Below are positions 35,584 through 44,124 of a stretch of DNA of 64,000 bases, piece by piece (within the stretch, counting starts at the first letter, position 1; every line of letters starts with the position of its first letter). The position numbers were made by a program, and so were the translations under genes. The DNA lies in assembly GCF_016656965.1 (NCBI RefSeq), contig NZ_CP067977.1, forward strand, positions 868,001 through 932,000, read 5' to 3'. A model generated the notes under the pieces. The model saw only the letters and a list, made by a program, of their open reading frames with translations. It was not told where the DNA came from and searched no databases. Origin of the DNA: Brevundimonas vitisensis (GTDB taxonomy: Bacteria; Pseudomonadota; Alphaproteobacteria; Caulobacterales; Caulobacteraceae).

Positions 35584-36930
35584 ATGTCCGATGCCTCACC
35601 CTCGACCGCCCTCCTTCACGATCTGATCACGGCGGCCCGCAACGCCGGTGCCGATGCCGCGGAGGCCGTATCCTCTGAACGCCAGTCCCTGTCCGTCGGG
35701 GTCCGCAATGGCACTCTGGAGGATGTGGAGCGCGAGGAAGCGCGCGACCTGTCGCTGAGAGTCTTCGTGGGCCGTCGACAGGCTACGGTCTCTGCCTCGG
35801 ACCTGTCGGAGGGGACCCGCGCCCGTCTGGTCGAGCGGGCCGTCGCCATGGCCCGGCTGGCTCCCGAAGACCCCTACGCCGGACTGGCCCCCGAGGATTG
35901 GCTGGCGCGCGGCCCCTTCCCCGATCTGGATCTCTATGACCCCAGCGATCAGAATGCTGAGGCTCTGGAAGCGCAGGCACGAGAGGTCGAGGCCGCGGCC
36001 CTGGCGGTGCCCGGCGTCGCCCGGTCGGAGGGAGGCCACGCCTCTGTGTCCAAGACCCGGTGGCGGCTGCTGACGTCACACGGCTTCGACGGTGTGCATC
36101 AGGGCAGTGTGTTCTCACTGGGCGCTGGCGTGATCGCCGAAAAGGACGGGGCCATGGAACGGGGCGGCGAAAGCCGGGCTCTGCGCCACCTGTCCGACAT
36201 GCCGTCGCCCGTCGCCATCGGCACGGTGGCCGGGGAACGGGCTGTCGCCAGTTTGGGGCCGCGCAAGATCGCCTCGACGACCGCCCCGGTGATCTTCGAC
36301 CGTCGCGTGGCAGGCCAGGTCTTGTCACCCCTGCTGTCGGCCATATCGGGCCCCTCGATTGCACGGGGCACCTCGTTTCTGAAGGACCGCATGGGACAGG
36401 CCGTGCTGGCTCCGGGCGCGACCTTGGTCGACGACCCTTTCCGTCCGCGCGGCATGGCCTCTACGCCCTATGACGACGAGGGCGTCGAAGTCAGGCGCCA
36501 ATCAATCATTGACGACGGGGTCCTGACCACCTGGTTGCTCAACAGTGCATCGGCCGCCCAGCTTGGTCTCGTGTCGACAGGCCATGCGTCGCGAGGGGCC
36601 GCTGGTCCTGCTGGCGTCGCGGGTCATAATATGCACCTGGAGCCGGGTGAACGGGATCAGGCCGCGCTGATGGCCGACGCCGGCTCCGGCCTGTTGATCA
36701 CTTCCATGTTCGGCCCTTCGCTCAACGCCAATACCGGAGACTGGTCGGCGGGGGTGTCGGGCTTCTGGTTCGAAAACGGGCAGATCGCCTGGCCGGTCAG
36801 CGAGATCACGGTCGCGGGCAAGCTGACCGAACTGTGGCTGCGGATGGAGCGCGGATCGGACCTGGAGTTCCGTGGTGGCTTCAACGTGCCCTCCTTGATG
36901 TTCGATGCGGTGGCTATCGCTGGAAAATGA
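35584..36930 (+). CDS. pmbA: TldE/PmbA metalloprotease subunit
   Basis: This 448-residue protein of the TldD/PmbA family has ALLHDLITAARNAGADAAE near the N-terminus, FDRRVAGQVLSPL near residue 236, and the C-terminal MFGPSLNANTGDWS near 378, all conserved in PmbA. TldD supplies the HExxxH zinc site and TldE/PmbA lacks it; no HExxxH is seen here, which supports the PmbA assignment. The heterodimer degrades unfolded or modified peptides such as microcins and CcdA. Its stop overlaps the cysQ start (ATGA). The start at 35584 avoids the extra residues of a longer frame. Confidence 0.92.
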   Translation: MSDASPSTALLHDLITAARNAGADAAEAVSSERQSLSVGVRNGTLEDVEREEARDLSLRVFVGRRQATVSASDLSEGTRARLVERAVAMARLAPEDPYAGLAPEDWLARGPFPDLDLYDPSDQNAEALEAQAREVEAAALAVPGVARSEGGHASVSKTRWRLLTSHGFDGVHQGSVFSLGAGVIAEKDGAMERGGESRALRHLSDMPSPVAIGTVAGERAVASLGPRKIASTTAPVIFDRRVAGQVLSPLLSAISGPSIARGTSFLKDRMGQAVLAPGATLVDDPFRPRGMASTPYDDEGVEVRRQSIIDDGVLTTWLLNSASAAQLGLVSTGHASRGAAGPAGVAGHNMHLEPGERDQAALMADAGSGLLITSMFGPSLNANTGDWSAGVSGFWFENGQIAWPVSEITVAGKLTELWLRMERGSDLEFRGGFNVPSLMFDAVAIAGK

Positions 36931-37721
36931 ATGCCCTGGCTGACGATCTTGATCTGATACGCGAAGCTGCCATCGCCGCCGGTGCCCTGGCCGTGGCCGA
37001 GCGGGAGGCCGGGCTGAAGATTTGGTCCAAGTCCGGGGGTTCTCCCGTCACCAGTGCCGATCTGGCCGTCGATGCCTTTCTGAAGGATCGTCTGCTGGGC
37101 GCGCGCCCCGACTATGGCTGGCTGTCGGAAGAGACACCGGACGGCGCAGAGCGGCTGTCGAAAGCGCGCGTTTTCGTGGTCGATCCGATCGACGGGACTG
37201 TCGCCTTCATGAAGGGAAAGCCCTGGTGGTGCGTGCCCATCGCGGTTGTGGAAGACGGGCGTCCGGTCGCGGCGGTCATCCATGCCCCGATGCTGAACGA
37301 GACCTTCGAGGCGACCCTGGGCGGGGGCGCGCGCCTGAACGGCAGAGCCATTGCCGCCTCGGACGCCGATACGCTGGATGACGCCGCCGTCCTGGCCGAC
37401 GCCCGGCTGATGGAAGGACCGCAATGGCCCGAGCCCTGGCCGGAGATGCGCTTCGAGAAGCGGAACGCCCTGGCCTATCGCATGGCCCTCGTGGCAGCAG
37501 GCGCCTTCGACGCGACTATAGCCCTGACGCCGAAGTGGGACTGGGACGTGTGTGCCGGCGCTCTTATCGCCGAGGAGGCTGGAGCCAGGGTCAGCGATCA
37601 CCACGGCCGGTCTTGGGTTTTCAACCGCCCGGACCCTCGCCAGGCCAGCCTTGTCTGCTCGGCGCCGGCGCTGCACCCGTTGATCCTTCGCCGCACAGGG
37701 CCTATCCCGCTGGCCCCATAG
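36927..37721 (+). CDS. cysQ: 3'(2'),5'-bisphosphate nucleotidase CysQ / inositol monophosphatase family
   Basis: This 264-residue phosphatase of the inositol monophosphatase superfamily has the metal-binding motif DPIDGT near residue 80, EE in LSEETPDG near 66, and a C-terminal WDWDVCAGALIAEEAGA near 200-216. CysQ hydrolyses PAP to AMP, preventing toxic build-up from sulfate assimilation. Inositol phosphatase activity is the alternative; the order cysQ then DUF4170 before LPS-core genes is common in alphaproteobacteria. The start overlaps pmbA by four bases. Confidence 0.9.
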   Translation: MNALADDLDLIREAAIAAGALAVAEREAGLKIWSKSGGSPVTSADLAVDAFLKDRLLGARPDYGWLSEETPDGAERLSKARVFVVDPIDGTVAFMKGKPWWCVPIAVVEDGRPVAAVIHAPMLNETFEATLGGGARLNGRAIAASDADTLDDAAVLADARLMEGPQWPEPWPEMRFEKRNALAYRMALVAAGAFDATIALTPKWDWDVCAGALIAEEAGARVSDHHGRSWVFNRPDPRQASLVCSAPALHPLILRRTGPIPLAP

Positions 37722-37752
37722 CCCGTCCCCCCCCTTTTTGAGAGACCCTGCC

Positions 37753-38007
37753 ATGTCAGACGCCCCCAAGATGGACGATCCCCAACTGCTTCACCTCGTG
37801 ATCGGCGGAGAGCTGCGTCACCTGGATGCCCCGGTATTTCGCGATCTGTCCAAGGTCGAGTTCGTCGGTGCCTTTCCGAACTATGAGGAGGCCCGCAAGG
37901 CGTGGAAGGCCCGCGCCCAGGCCACCGTCGACAATGCCCACATGCGCTATTTCATCCTTCATGCGCACCGGATGATCGACCCTCGCGGCGACGCCAGCCA
38001 CGGCTGA
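37753..38007 (+). CDS. DUF4170 domain-containing protein
   Basis: The 84-residue soluble protein matches DUF4170, with LLHLVIGGELRHLD near residue 12, VEFVGAFPNYEEARKAWKA near 36, and a final FILHAHRM segment. The family is confined largely to alphaproteobacteria and often lies next to cysQ and the KDO-transfer genes, as here. Function is unknown. The ATG follows AGAGACC weakly. Confidence 0.88.
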   Translation: MSDAPKMDDPQLLHLVIGGELRHLDAPVFRDLSKVEFVGAFPNYEEARKAWKARAQATVDNAHMRYFILHAHRMIDPRGDASHG

Positions 38008-38069
38008 GCGGGAACGGCCCGTTTGCAAGGACGCTTTGCAGATGGGATTGAAACCGCAGGAGACGTGAC

Positions 38070-38288
38070 ATGGCCCCCACTCTGATCGTCCTGGCCCTGA
38101 TCGCGATGGGGGTCGGCATTGTGTTGTGGGCCACGCGTCGCAGGCCGGCCCGTCCCGTTGAGCAACGTCTGGACCAGGACACGGCCTGGAACGACCCGGT
38201 TACATCGCAAGGGGATGCGCCGCAGACCCCTGTGCAGCCCCCTCAGTCCCCGTTTCCCCCTGCCGACCCTTCGGAGCCACGCCAGTGA
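38070..38288 (+). CDS. Small membrane-anchored hypothetical protein
   Basis: The 72-residue protein has one N-terminal hydrophobic helix (residues about 3-21) ending in ATRRRPAR, then a proline-rich soluble tail. The ATG follows AGGAGACG closely, a good ribosome binding site. Its stop overlaps the GTG start of the next small gene, which also has one helix, so the two are probably made together. No family recognised. Confidence 0.65.
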   Translation: MAPTLIVLALIAMGVGIVLWATRRRPARPVEQRLDQDTAWNDPVTSQGDAPQTPVQPPQSPFPPADPSEPRQ

Positions 38289-38506
38289 CTGTATTCGGAA
38301 CGACGCTGGACACCATGGGAGTGTTCAGCCTGGTCAGCATGCTGACCCTGCTGGTCTATTGGATGTTCGTGCTACGCGACGAGAAGCGCTGGCTGTCATG
38401 GTTCCGCAGCTGGGAGGCCGATCGCAAGGCCCGCCGTCTGGCCGAAGAGGCATCCGAGGGCGCCCCGCCGCCGCATCCATCGTCGCGCAAGGGGCCCTGG
38501 GGCTGA
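38285..38506 (+). CDS. Small membrane-anchored hypothetical protein
   Basis: The 73-residue protein has one membrane helix (about residues 12-30, ending YWMFVLRDEKRW) and a basic C-terminal tail. It starts with GTG inside the end of the previous gene (four-base overlap). Position between DUF4170 and the lipid A operon hints at an envelope role, but nothing in the sequence proves it. No family recognised. Confidence 0.65.
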   Translation: MTVFGTTLDTMGVFSLVSMLTLLVYWMFVLRDEKRWLSWFRSWEADRKARRLAEEASEGAPPPHPSSRKGPWG

Positions 38507-38509
38507 CCT

Positions 38510-39175
38510 CTATTCCCGGCGAAGGATCTTGTCCGTCAGGACCGTGCCCCACCATCCGGCCTTGAACTCTGCACGAATAGCTTTGGGGTCATAGGCCGCA
38601 CTGTCGATCCAGTCGATGAAGCTCACGCCGGTCGGCTCCACCTCGGCGATGTATTTTTCCAGCATGAAGTCCAGCACGCCGGTCAGACCTTCGCGGTGGT
38701 GCAGGTATTTCTTGGACAGCTGTTCGATGGCTACCGAAATGGGCTCGCCCAGGTGAAAATGGCGATACAGGACCGCCATCATCCCGGCACGGTCCGCGCC
38801 CGACTTGCAATGGATCAGAACCGGGTATTCGATCTGTCGGAAAAGGTCGCGCGCCCGGTGGATGCGGTCGCGCCCCGGGGCGTCGCGCGAGTCGAGCGGC
38901 GCATCAATCAGGGTCAGTCCCAATCGGGCGCAGGCATCCTTTTCCAGCGCATAATAGCTTTCGTCCCGCGCCCCGCGCAGGTTGATCACCGTGCGGATCC
39001 CCTTGGCCTTCCACGCCTCCAGCTGCCGGGGTGAAGGCTGGTTGGTTCGCACCAGGTCCGGTCCGAGCCAATGGGCGTTGGAAAAGGCGAGACGCAGAAA
39101 GGCGTGATCGGTCCAGAAATAATCCCAGTGGGCCTTGAAACGCCCCCAGGGTGTCGAGAGATCGAACCGCGTCAT
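38510..39175 (-). CDS. Tyrosine/dual-specificity protein phosphatase family
   Basis: The 221-residue protein has the Cys-X5-Arg active site HCKSGADRAG near residue 121 and an upstream general acid candidate Asp in DAPLDSRDAPG near 94. An N-terminal WDYFWTDHAFLRLAF segment is seen in phosphatases located near LPS genes in alphaproteobacteria. Its substrate may be a phosphoprotein or a phospholipid. The start at 39175 (MTRFDL) was preferred to a frame from 39211. It is divergent from the ABC transporter gene, with 131 bases between. Confidence 0.85.
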   Translation of the reverse strand: MTRFDLSTPWGRFKAHWDYFWTDHAFLRLAFSNAHWLGPDLVRTNQPSPRQLEAWKAKGIRTVINLRGARDESYYALEKDACARLGLTLIDAPLDSRDAPGRDRIHRARDLFRQIEYPVLIHCKSGADRAGMMAVLYRHFHLGEPISVAIEQLSKKYLHHREGLTGVLDFMLEKYIAEVEPTGVSFIDWIDSAAYDPKAIRAEFKAGWWGTVLTDKILRRE

Positions 39176-39306
39176 GGCGGGGCAGATAGCCCATCGGCAC
39201 GCAGGCGTCATCTGGTCCGTTCAACGGCGGGCAACACCGCGATTCAGCGTCATCTCCCGTCCACGCCGCGCTTGACTTGGCCCGCGTCACGTCCGACCGA
39301 AGGGCC

Positions 39307-41151
39307 ATGACGACCACGCCTGCCGCCCACGAAGAAAAGGAACCGTTGCGCCCGCTGCTGCTGCGGATCTGGCGCGACTACCTGTCCACGCGAAAGGCGC
39401 GGCTGTTCACCTCCATGCTGTGCGCGGCGGTTGCCGGCGGGATGGCGGCGCTGACGCTGAAACTGCTGGAACCGGCCATCGACGGCCTGTTCGTCAACGT
39501 CGACAGCCCGTTCAGCCTGTGGGGCGTCATCGACATCCCGCCAGGCCAGGGGATGATCTATATTCCGATCGTCATCGTGCTGGTGGGCCTGGTCTGGACG
39601 GTTGCGTCGCTGGGACAGGCCGCGCTGGTCAACCGCCTGGGTCACGGCATTGTCGGCGACATCCAGATACGCCTGTTCGGCGCCATGATCCGCGCCGACC
39701 TGGCCCGGCTACGCAGCCAGCACTCGGGCGCCTTTGTCTCCAGTGTCCTGTTCGATGCCAACCTGGTGCGAGAGGCGTTCACCAACGGGGTGGTCAACTA
39801 CACCCAGCACAGCCTGACGCTGATTGCCGTTCTGGTCTCGATGGCCTTCATCGACTGGCAGCTGACGGCGATCGTCCTGTTGGGCGTTCCCCTGGTCAGC
39901 CTAATCCTGCGCCGGTTTTCCAAGCGCACGCGCAAGGCCACGCGCGGAGCCATGACCGAGACCGAGAACCTGTCCACCGCGCTGATGGAAAACCTGGACG
40001 GGGTCCGCCTGATCAAGATCGAAAACCGTGAGGCGGCCGAGGAGGCCCGCGTCGGCGCGGTCGTTGCCCGGCGTCAGCGGCACATCATCAAATCGGCCGA
40101 CAGCCGCGCCTTTGCCGGTCCGTTCAGCAATTTGGTGTCCATGATCGTCGTCGCGGCGGTGATGGCCTATGCCGGATGGCGCGCGCGGGACGGGGCGATG
40201 ACGGTGGGGGCGTTTGCCGCCTTCATCGGTCTGCTGATGGCTGCCGGCCAGTCGCTGCGTCAGGTGACCAATCTGCAGACGGTCATGAGCGAGGGCCTGA
40301 CGGCGGCCCAGCGCCTGTTCCGCGCCCTGGATATCGAGCCCGAGATCCGCGAGGCTCCCGATGCCGTGCGCCTGCTGCCCGGCCGAGCCACGGTGGCCTT
40401 CGAACATGTCTCGTTCGCCTATGGCACAGACCGCGCCGAGCCCACGCTTTCGGACGTCTCCCTGACGGTCCAGGCGGGCGAGACGGTGGCCCTGGTCGGC
40501 CCGTCCGGTGGCGGAAAGAGCAGCCTGCTCAGTCTCTTGCCGCGCTTCTACGACGTTACGGCAGGCACCGTCCGGATCAATGGGCACGACATCCGCCAGG
40601 TGCGGCTGCACGATCTCCGCGACCAGATTGCCCTGGTCACTCAGGAGCCTTTCCTGTTCGACGACACGGTCGCGGCGAACATCGCCTATGGGCGCCCCGG
40701 CACGTCAGAGGCGGACATTGTCGAGGCGGCGCGCTCGGCCGCTGCGCACGACTTCATTCAGGACCTGCCCGAGGGCTATGTCACCCGTGTCGGAGAGGCT
40801 GGGATGCGACTGTCAGGCGGGCAGCGCCAGCGCATCGCCATCGCCCGCGCCTTCCTGAAGGATGCCCCCATTCTGTTGCTGGACGAGGCCACCAGCGCCC
40901 TGGACACCGAGAGCGAAGCCCTAGTTCAGGCGGCCCTGGAGCGGCTGATGGCCGGTCGCGCCACCCTGATGATCGCCCACCGCCTGTCCACCGTGCGCCG
41001 GGCGGACCGGATTCATGTGATCTCTGCCGGCCGGATCGTAGAGACCGGCACGCATGAGGCGCTGACGGCCCAGGACGGCCTGTATGCCCGTCTGGCCCGC
41101 GCTCAATCCCTGGACGGAGAGCCTGCACCAAGCGTGGAGACCGTGGCATGA
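39307..41151 (+). CDS. MsbA-like lipid A-exporting ABC transporter (permease-ATPase fusion)
   Basis: The 614-residue half-transporter has six membrane helices (residues about 30-330) and a C-terminal ATPase with Walker A GPSGGGKSS near 397, the signature LSGGQRQR near 503, Walker B ILLLDEATSALD near 522, and an H-loop IAHRLS near 557. As first gene of an overlapping unit with a DUF374 acyltransferase, waaA and lpxK, its likely cargo is lipid A-core. Other lipids or drugs are possible for this family. The ATG at 39307 is used; a TTG at 39277 would add ten residues. Confidence 0.9.
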   Translation: MTTTPAAHEEKEPLRPLLLRIWRDYLSTRKARLFTSMLCAAVAGGMAALTLKLLEPAIDGLFVNVDSPFSLWGVIDIPPGQGMIYIPIVIVLVGLVWTVASLGQAALVNRLGHGIVGDIQIRLFGAMIRADLARLRSQHSGAFVSSVLFDANLVREAFTNGVVNYTQHSLTLIAVLVSMAFIDWQLTAIVLLGVPLVSLILRRFSKRTRKATRGAMTETENLSTALMENLDGVRLIKIENREAAEEARVGAVVARRQRHIIKSADSRAFAGPFSNLVSMIVVAAVMAYAGWRARDGAMTVGAFAAFIGLLMAAGQSLRQVTNLQTVMSEGLTAAQRLFRALDIEPEIREAPDAVRLLPGRATVAFEHVSFAYGTDRAEPTLSDVSLTVQAGETVALVGPSGGGKSSLLSLLPRFYDVTAGTVRINGHDIRQVRLHDLRDQIALVTQEPFLFDDTVAANIAYGRPGTSEADIVEAARSAAAHDFIQDLPEGYVTRVGEAGMRLSGGQRQRIAIARAFLKDAPILLLDEATSALDTESEALVQAALERLMAGRATLMIAHRLSTVRRADRIHVISAGRIVETGTHEALTAQDGLYARLARAQSLDGEPAPSVETVA

Positions 41152-41828
41152 GACCGCTGCACAATCCTGTCATCCAGGCCATTCTGGCCTGGATCATCGC
41201 GGTGTGGCTTCGCTTCTGTTTCGCCACCATCCGCTGGACGCGCGAGAACGAGCATCTGGCCGAGGAAGTCTGGGCTCAGGGCGGAGGCGTGCTGGTGGCC
41301 TTCTGGCATTGCCGCGGTCCCCTGTCTGCGGCCAGCTGGCCCCAAGATCGCGCCACGCCGGCAAAGGCCCTGGTGTCGCTCAGCCGCGACGGACAGTTCA
41401 TGACGCGCGCCATCGGACATCTGGGCTTTCCGGCCATTCGCGGATCTTCGGCCAAGAAGGGCGACGGCGCTGGTGAAAGAGGCGGTGCCATCGCGGTGCG
41501 CGAGATCCTGCGTCAACTGAAGGTGGGCGGGGTCGCCCTGTCGCCCGATGGCCCGCGCGGCCCCGCCAACCAGATGGGCCAGGGCCTGCCCGTCATGGCC
41601 AAGCTGTCCGGCGCGCCGGTCCTGATGCTGGGAATCTCCTGCTATCCCGCGTTCCGCCTCAAGACCTGGGATCGCAACATCATCCCGCGGCCCTTTGGCC
41701 GGGGGGCGATCGTCTGGGATCGCGTCGATTATCCCAAGGGGGCCGATCCGGAACAGGTCGCGCTGGATTGGACGGCACGCCTGAATGCGGTCGAGGCGAG
41801 GGCCGACGCGATCACGGGCCTGACGTGA
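41148..41828 (+). CDS. DUF374 lysophospholipid acyltransferase family protein
   Basis: The 226-residue protein has an N-terminal hydrophobic helix, then the DUF374 pattern: FWHCRGPL near residue 53, SRDGQFMTRAIGHLGF near 83-98, and SPDGPRGPANQMGQG near 133-147. The family is related to lipid A acyltransferases and LptA-type enzymes, but its own reaction is unresolved. It overlaps msbA and waaA by four bases each, so it belongs to the lipid A unit and probably adds or remodels an acyl chain. Confidence 0.9.
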   Translation: MRPLHNPVIQAILAWIIAVWLRFCFATIRWTRENEHLAEEVWAQGGGVLVAFWHCRGPLSAASWPQDRATPAKALVSLSRDGQFMTRAIGHLGFPAIRGSSAKKGDGAGERGGAIAVREILRQLKVGGVALSPDGPRGPANQMGQGLPVMAKLSGAPVLMLGISCYPAFRLKTWDRNIIPRPFGRGAIVWDRVDYPKGADPEQVALDWTARLNAVEARADAITGLT

Positions 41829-43123
41829 GCCTGGCGCTCAAGGCCTATCGACTGGCGACCCGCCTGTTCGAGCCGCTGGCACCGCGGCTGCTGGACGCCC
41901 GCGTGAAACAGGGCAAGGAGGACGCTCGGCGCGTGGATGAGCGTCTGGGTATTGCCGGTGTCGCCCGCCCGGACGGCGCGCTGATCTGGCTGCACGGTGT
42001 CAGTGTGGGCGAGACGCTGTCGCTGTTGCCGGTGGTGGAGCGAGCCAGGGCCGCCCGGCCCGACCTTGCGATCCTGGTGACGTCCGGCACCCTGACCTCG
42101 GCCCAGATCCTGTCGCGTCGCCTGCCACCGGGCGTGATCCATCAGTTCGCCCCGATCGACGGTCCGGCTGCGACCGCCGCCTTCCTGGACCACTGGCGGC
42201 CGTCACTCGGCGTCTTTGTCGAGAGCGAGCTGTGGCCCAATCTGATCCTGGCGGCGCGTGACCGCGGCATTCCTCTGGCTCTGGCCAGCGCCCGCATCAC
42301 GCAAAAGAGCTCCGACGGCTGGGCCCGCTTTCCGGCCGCCGCGCGTCAGCTGCTGGGCGCGTTCGACCGCATCCTGCCTCAGGATGCTGCATCGGCGGCG
42401 CGTCTGCAGAGTCTGGGCGGACGGGTCGATGGCGAGGTGAACCTGAAGCTTGCGGGTGGCCCCCTGCCCCATGACGCGGCAGCCTTCACAGCGCTCAGCG
42501 CCGCCATCGGCGACCGGCCCGTGGTCGTGGCCGCCAGCACGCACGAGGGCGAAGAGCTGGCTCTGGTCCGCGCCCTGGACCATCTGGCCGACCGCCTGTG
42601 CCTGATCCTTGTGCCCCGCCATCCCGAGCGGGCGGCGGCCATCGCCCAGGCCCTGACACGCGATGGCTATGCCCATGCCCAAAGATCGCTGGGTCAGCCT
42701 CTGACGGGCGAAACAGATCTCTATATCGCCGACACCCTGGGCGAGATGGGCCTGTTCCTGCGTCTGGCCGATGTCGTCGTCATGGGCGGGTCTTTCGGCC
42801 CGGCCTTGGGGCTGGATCCCGTTGGTGGGCACAATCCGTTGGAACCTGCACGGCTGAGCAAGCCCACGGTCGCCGGGCCAGACTGCAGCAACTGGGCCTC
42901 GGTCACCCATTCGCTGGTTCAGGCCGGTGGTCTGGCCATCGCCGCCTCCCTCAGCGATCTGCCGGGGCTTGTCGCACCGCTGCTGGCCGACCCGGCTCTG
43001 GCCCGCGCCATGGGCGAAAACGGTCGGCGGGCTGCGGCCGAGGCCGGCTCCGGGGTCGATGTCCTGTGGACGGCCATCAGCCCCCTGTTGCCCGCCGCCC
43101 CCGCCAGGAAGGCACGCCAATGA
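41825..43123 (+). CDS. waaA: 3-deoxy-D-manno-octulosonic acid (Kdo) transferase
   Basis: This 432-residue glycosyltransferase transfers Kdo from CMP-Kdo to lipid IVA in the inner core of LPS. Conserved parts include WLHGVSVGE near residue 47 with the catalytic Glu, VESELWPN near 128, ASTHEGEE near 240, and GGSFGPALGLDPVGGHNPLEPA near 322. The N-terminus is hydrophobic, as usual. A GTG start overlaps the DUF374 stop by four bases; the longer frame from 41768 is inside that gene. lpxK follows with another four-base overlap. Confidence 0.95.
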   Translation: MSLALKAYRLATRLFEPLAPRLLDARVKQGKEDARRVDERLGIAGVARPDGALIWLHGVSVGETLSLLPVVERARAARPDLAILVTSGTLTSAQILSRRLPPGVIHQFAPIDGPAATAAFLDHWRPSLGVFVESELWPNLILAARDRGIPLALASARITQKSSDGWARFPAAARQLLGAFDRILPQDAASAARLQSLGGRVDGEVNLKLAGGPLPHDAAAFTALSAAIGDRPVVVAASTHEGEELALVRALDHLADRLCLILVPRHPERAAAIAQALTRDGYAHAQRSLGQPLTGETDLYIADTLGEMGLFLRLADVVVMGGSFGPALGLDPVGGHNPLEPARLSKPTVAGPDCSNWASVTHSLVQAGGLAIAASLSDLPGLVAPLLADPALARAMGENGRRAAAEAGSGVDVLWTAISPLLPAAPARKARQ

Positions 43124-44124
43124 AGCTGTCGACGCCGCGTTGGTGGTACAGGCGCGATCGAAACCATGCGCCGATGACCCGGCTGCTGCTGAAGCCGCTG
43201 TCCTGGATCTGGGCTGGCGTTACGGCCCGCCGCATTGCCCGAACCCTCCCCACCGATGCGAGGGTGCCTGTCATCTCGATCGGCAATCTGACGGTCGGCG
43301 GATCGGGCAAGACGCCGGTCGCGCGCGAGGTTCTGCGCCTGCTGAACGCGAGCGGCCTTGCAGCCCATGGCCTTTCGCGCGGCTATGGCGGCACGCTGGC
43401 CGGACCGGTGCGTGTCGATCCGTCCGTACATACGGCCCTGGACGTCGGCGACGAGCCCATCATGCTGGCTCAGGACGCTTCGATGTGGGTTGCGCGCGAT
43501 CGAGTCGCAGGCGCGCGCGCAGCGGCCCAGAACGGGGCTCAGATCGTCGTGCTGGACGACGGCCATCAAAACCCGATCCTGAAGAAGCACCTCAACCTGA
43601 TCGTCGTGGATGGCGAGACGCGCCACGACGAATGGCCTTTCGGAGACGGCTCCGTCTTCCCGTCCGGCCCGATGCGCGAGCCCTTGCGGGCCGGGCTGGC
43701 GCGGGCCGATGCGGTGGTCATCCTGCTGCCTGCCGATCTGGAGGCGGCCGACCCTGACCTGACCGCCACCTTCGCGCCCCTGCCGGTCTTCATTGCCCGG
43801 CTGAAGGCTGACGCCCCGCCACCATCAGGGCCGCAGGTCGGTTTTGCCGGCATCGCCAAACCGTGGAAGGTCGAGCGGGCCCTGATCGCTGCTGGATGCG
43901 ATCTCGTCGACTTCGTGCCCTTTCCTGACCATGCGGCCTATTCGGAACCCGACCTGGAGCTTCTGGCTCAGAGGTCCGCGCTGTTCGAGGCCGGGCTGGT
44001 CACGACGGAAAAGGATTGGGTTCGGCTGCCCCCCGAGTGGCGAGCGAGGGTCGCCGTCTGGCCGGTTCGGGCGATATTCGACGACGAGGCGGCCCTCAAC
44101 GCCCTGCTTCAGTCGGCGCGGTAG
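43120..44124 (+). CDS. lpxK: Tetraacyldisaccharide 4'-kinase
   Basis: The 334-residue membrane-associated kinase phosphorylates the 4' position of the lipid A disaccharide. The P-loop is IGNLTVGGSGKTPVA near residues 50-64. The catalytic Asp/His pair region DDGHQN lies near 147, and a C-terminal TTEKDWVRLPPEW near 290 is typical of LpxK. It is the last gene of the msbA, DUF374, waaA, lpxK unit; its ATG overlaps the waaA stop. Its 3' end overlaps the convergent amidohydrolase gene by 16 bases, leaving no space for a terminator. Confidence 0.95.
   Translation: MKLSTPRWWYRRDRNHAPMTRLLLKPLSWIWAGVTARRIARTLPTDARVPVISIGNLTVGGSGKTPVAREVLRLLNASGLAAHGLSRGYGGTLAGPVRVDPSVHTALDVGDEPIMLAQDASMWVARDRVAGARAAAQNGAQIVVLDDGHQNPILKKHLNLIVVDGETRHDEWPFGDGSVFPSGPMREPLRAGLARADAVVILLPADLEAADPDLTATFAPLPVFIARLKADAPPPSGPQVGFAGIAKPWKVERALIAAGCDLVDFVPFPDHAAYSEPDLELLAQRSALFEAGLVTTEKDWVRLPPEWRARVAVWPVRAIFDDEAALNALLQSAR

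Noticed and set aside
38010..38038. GGAAC-N16-CGCTTT as another EcfG promoter
   Set aside because: The -10 does not match CGTT and the start lies at the end of the DUF4170 stop region; too weak to list.
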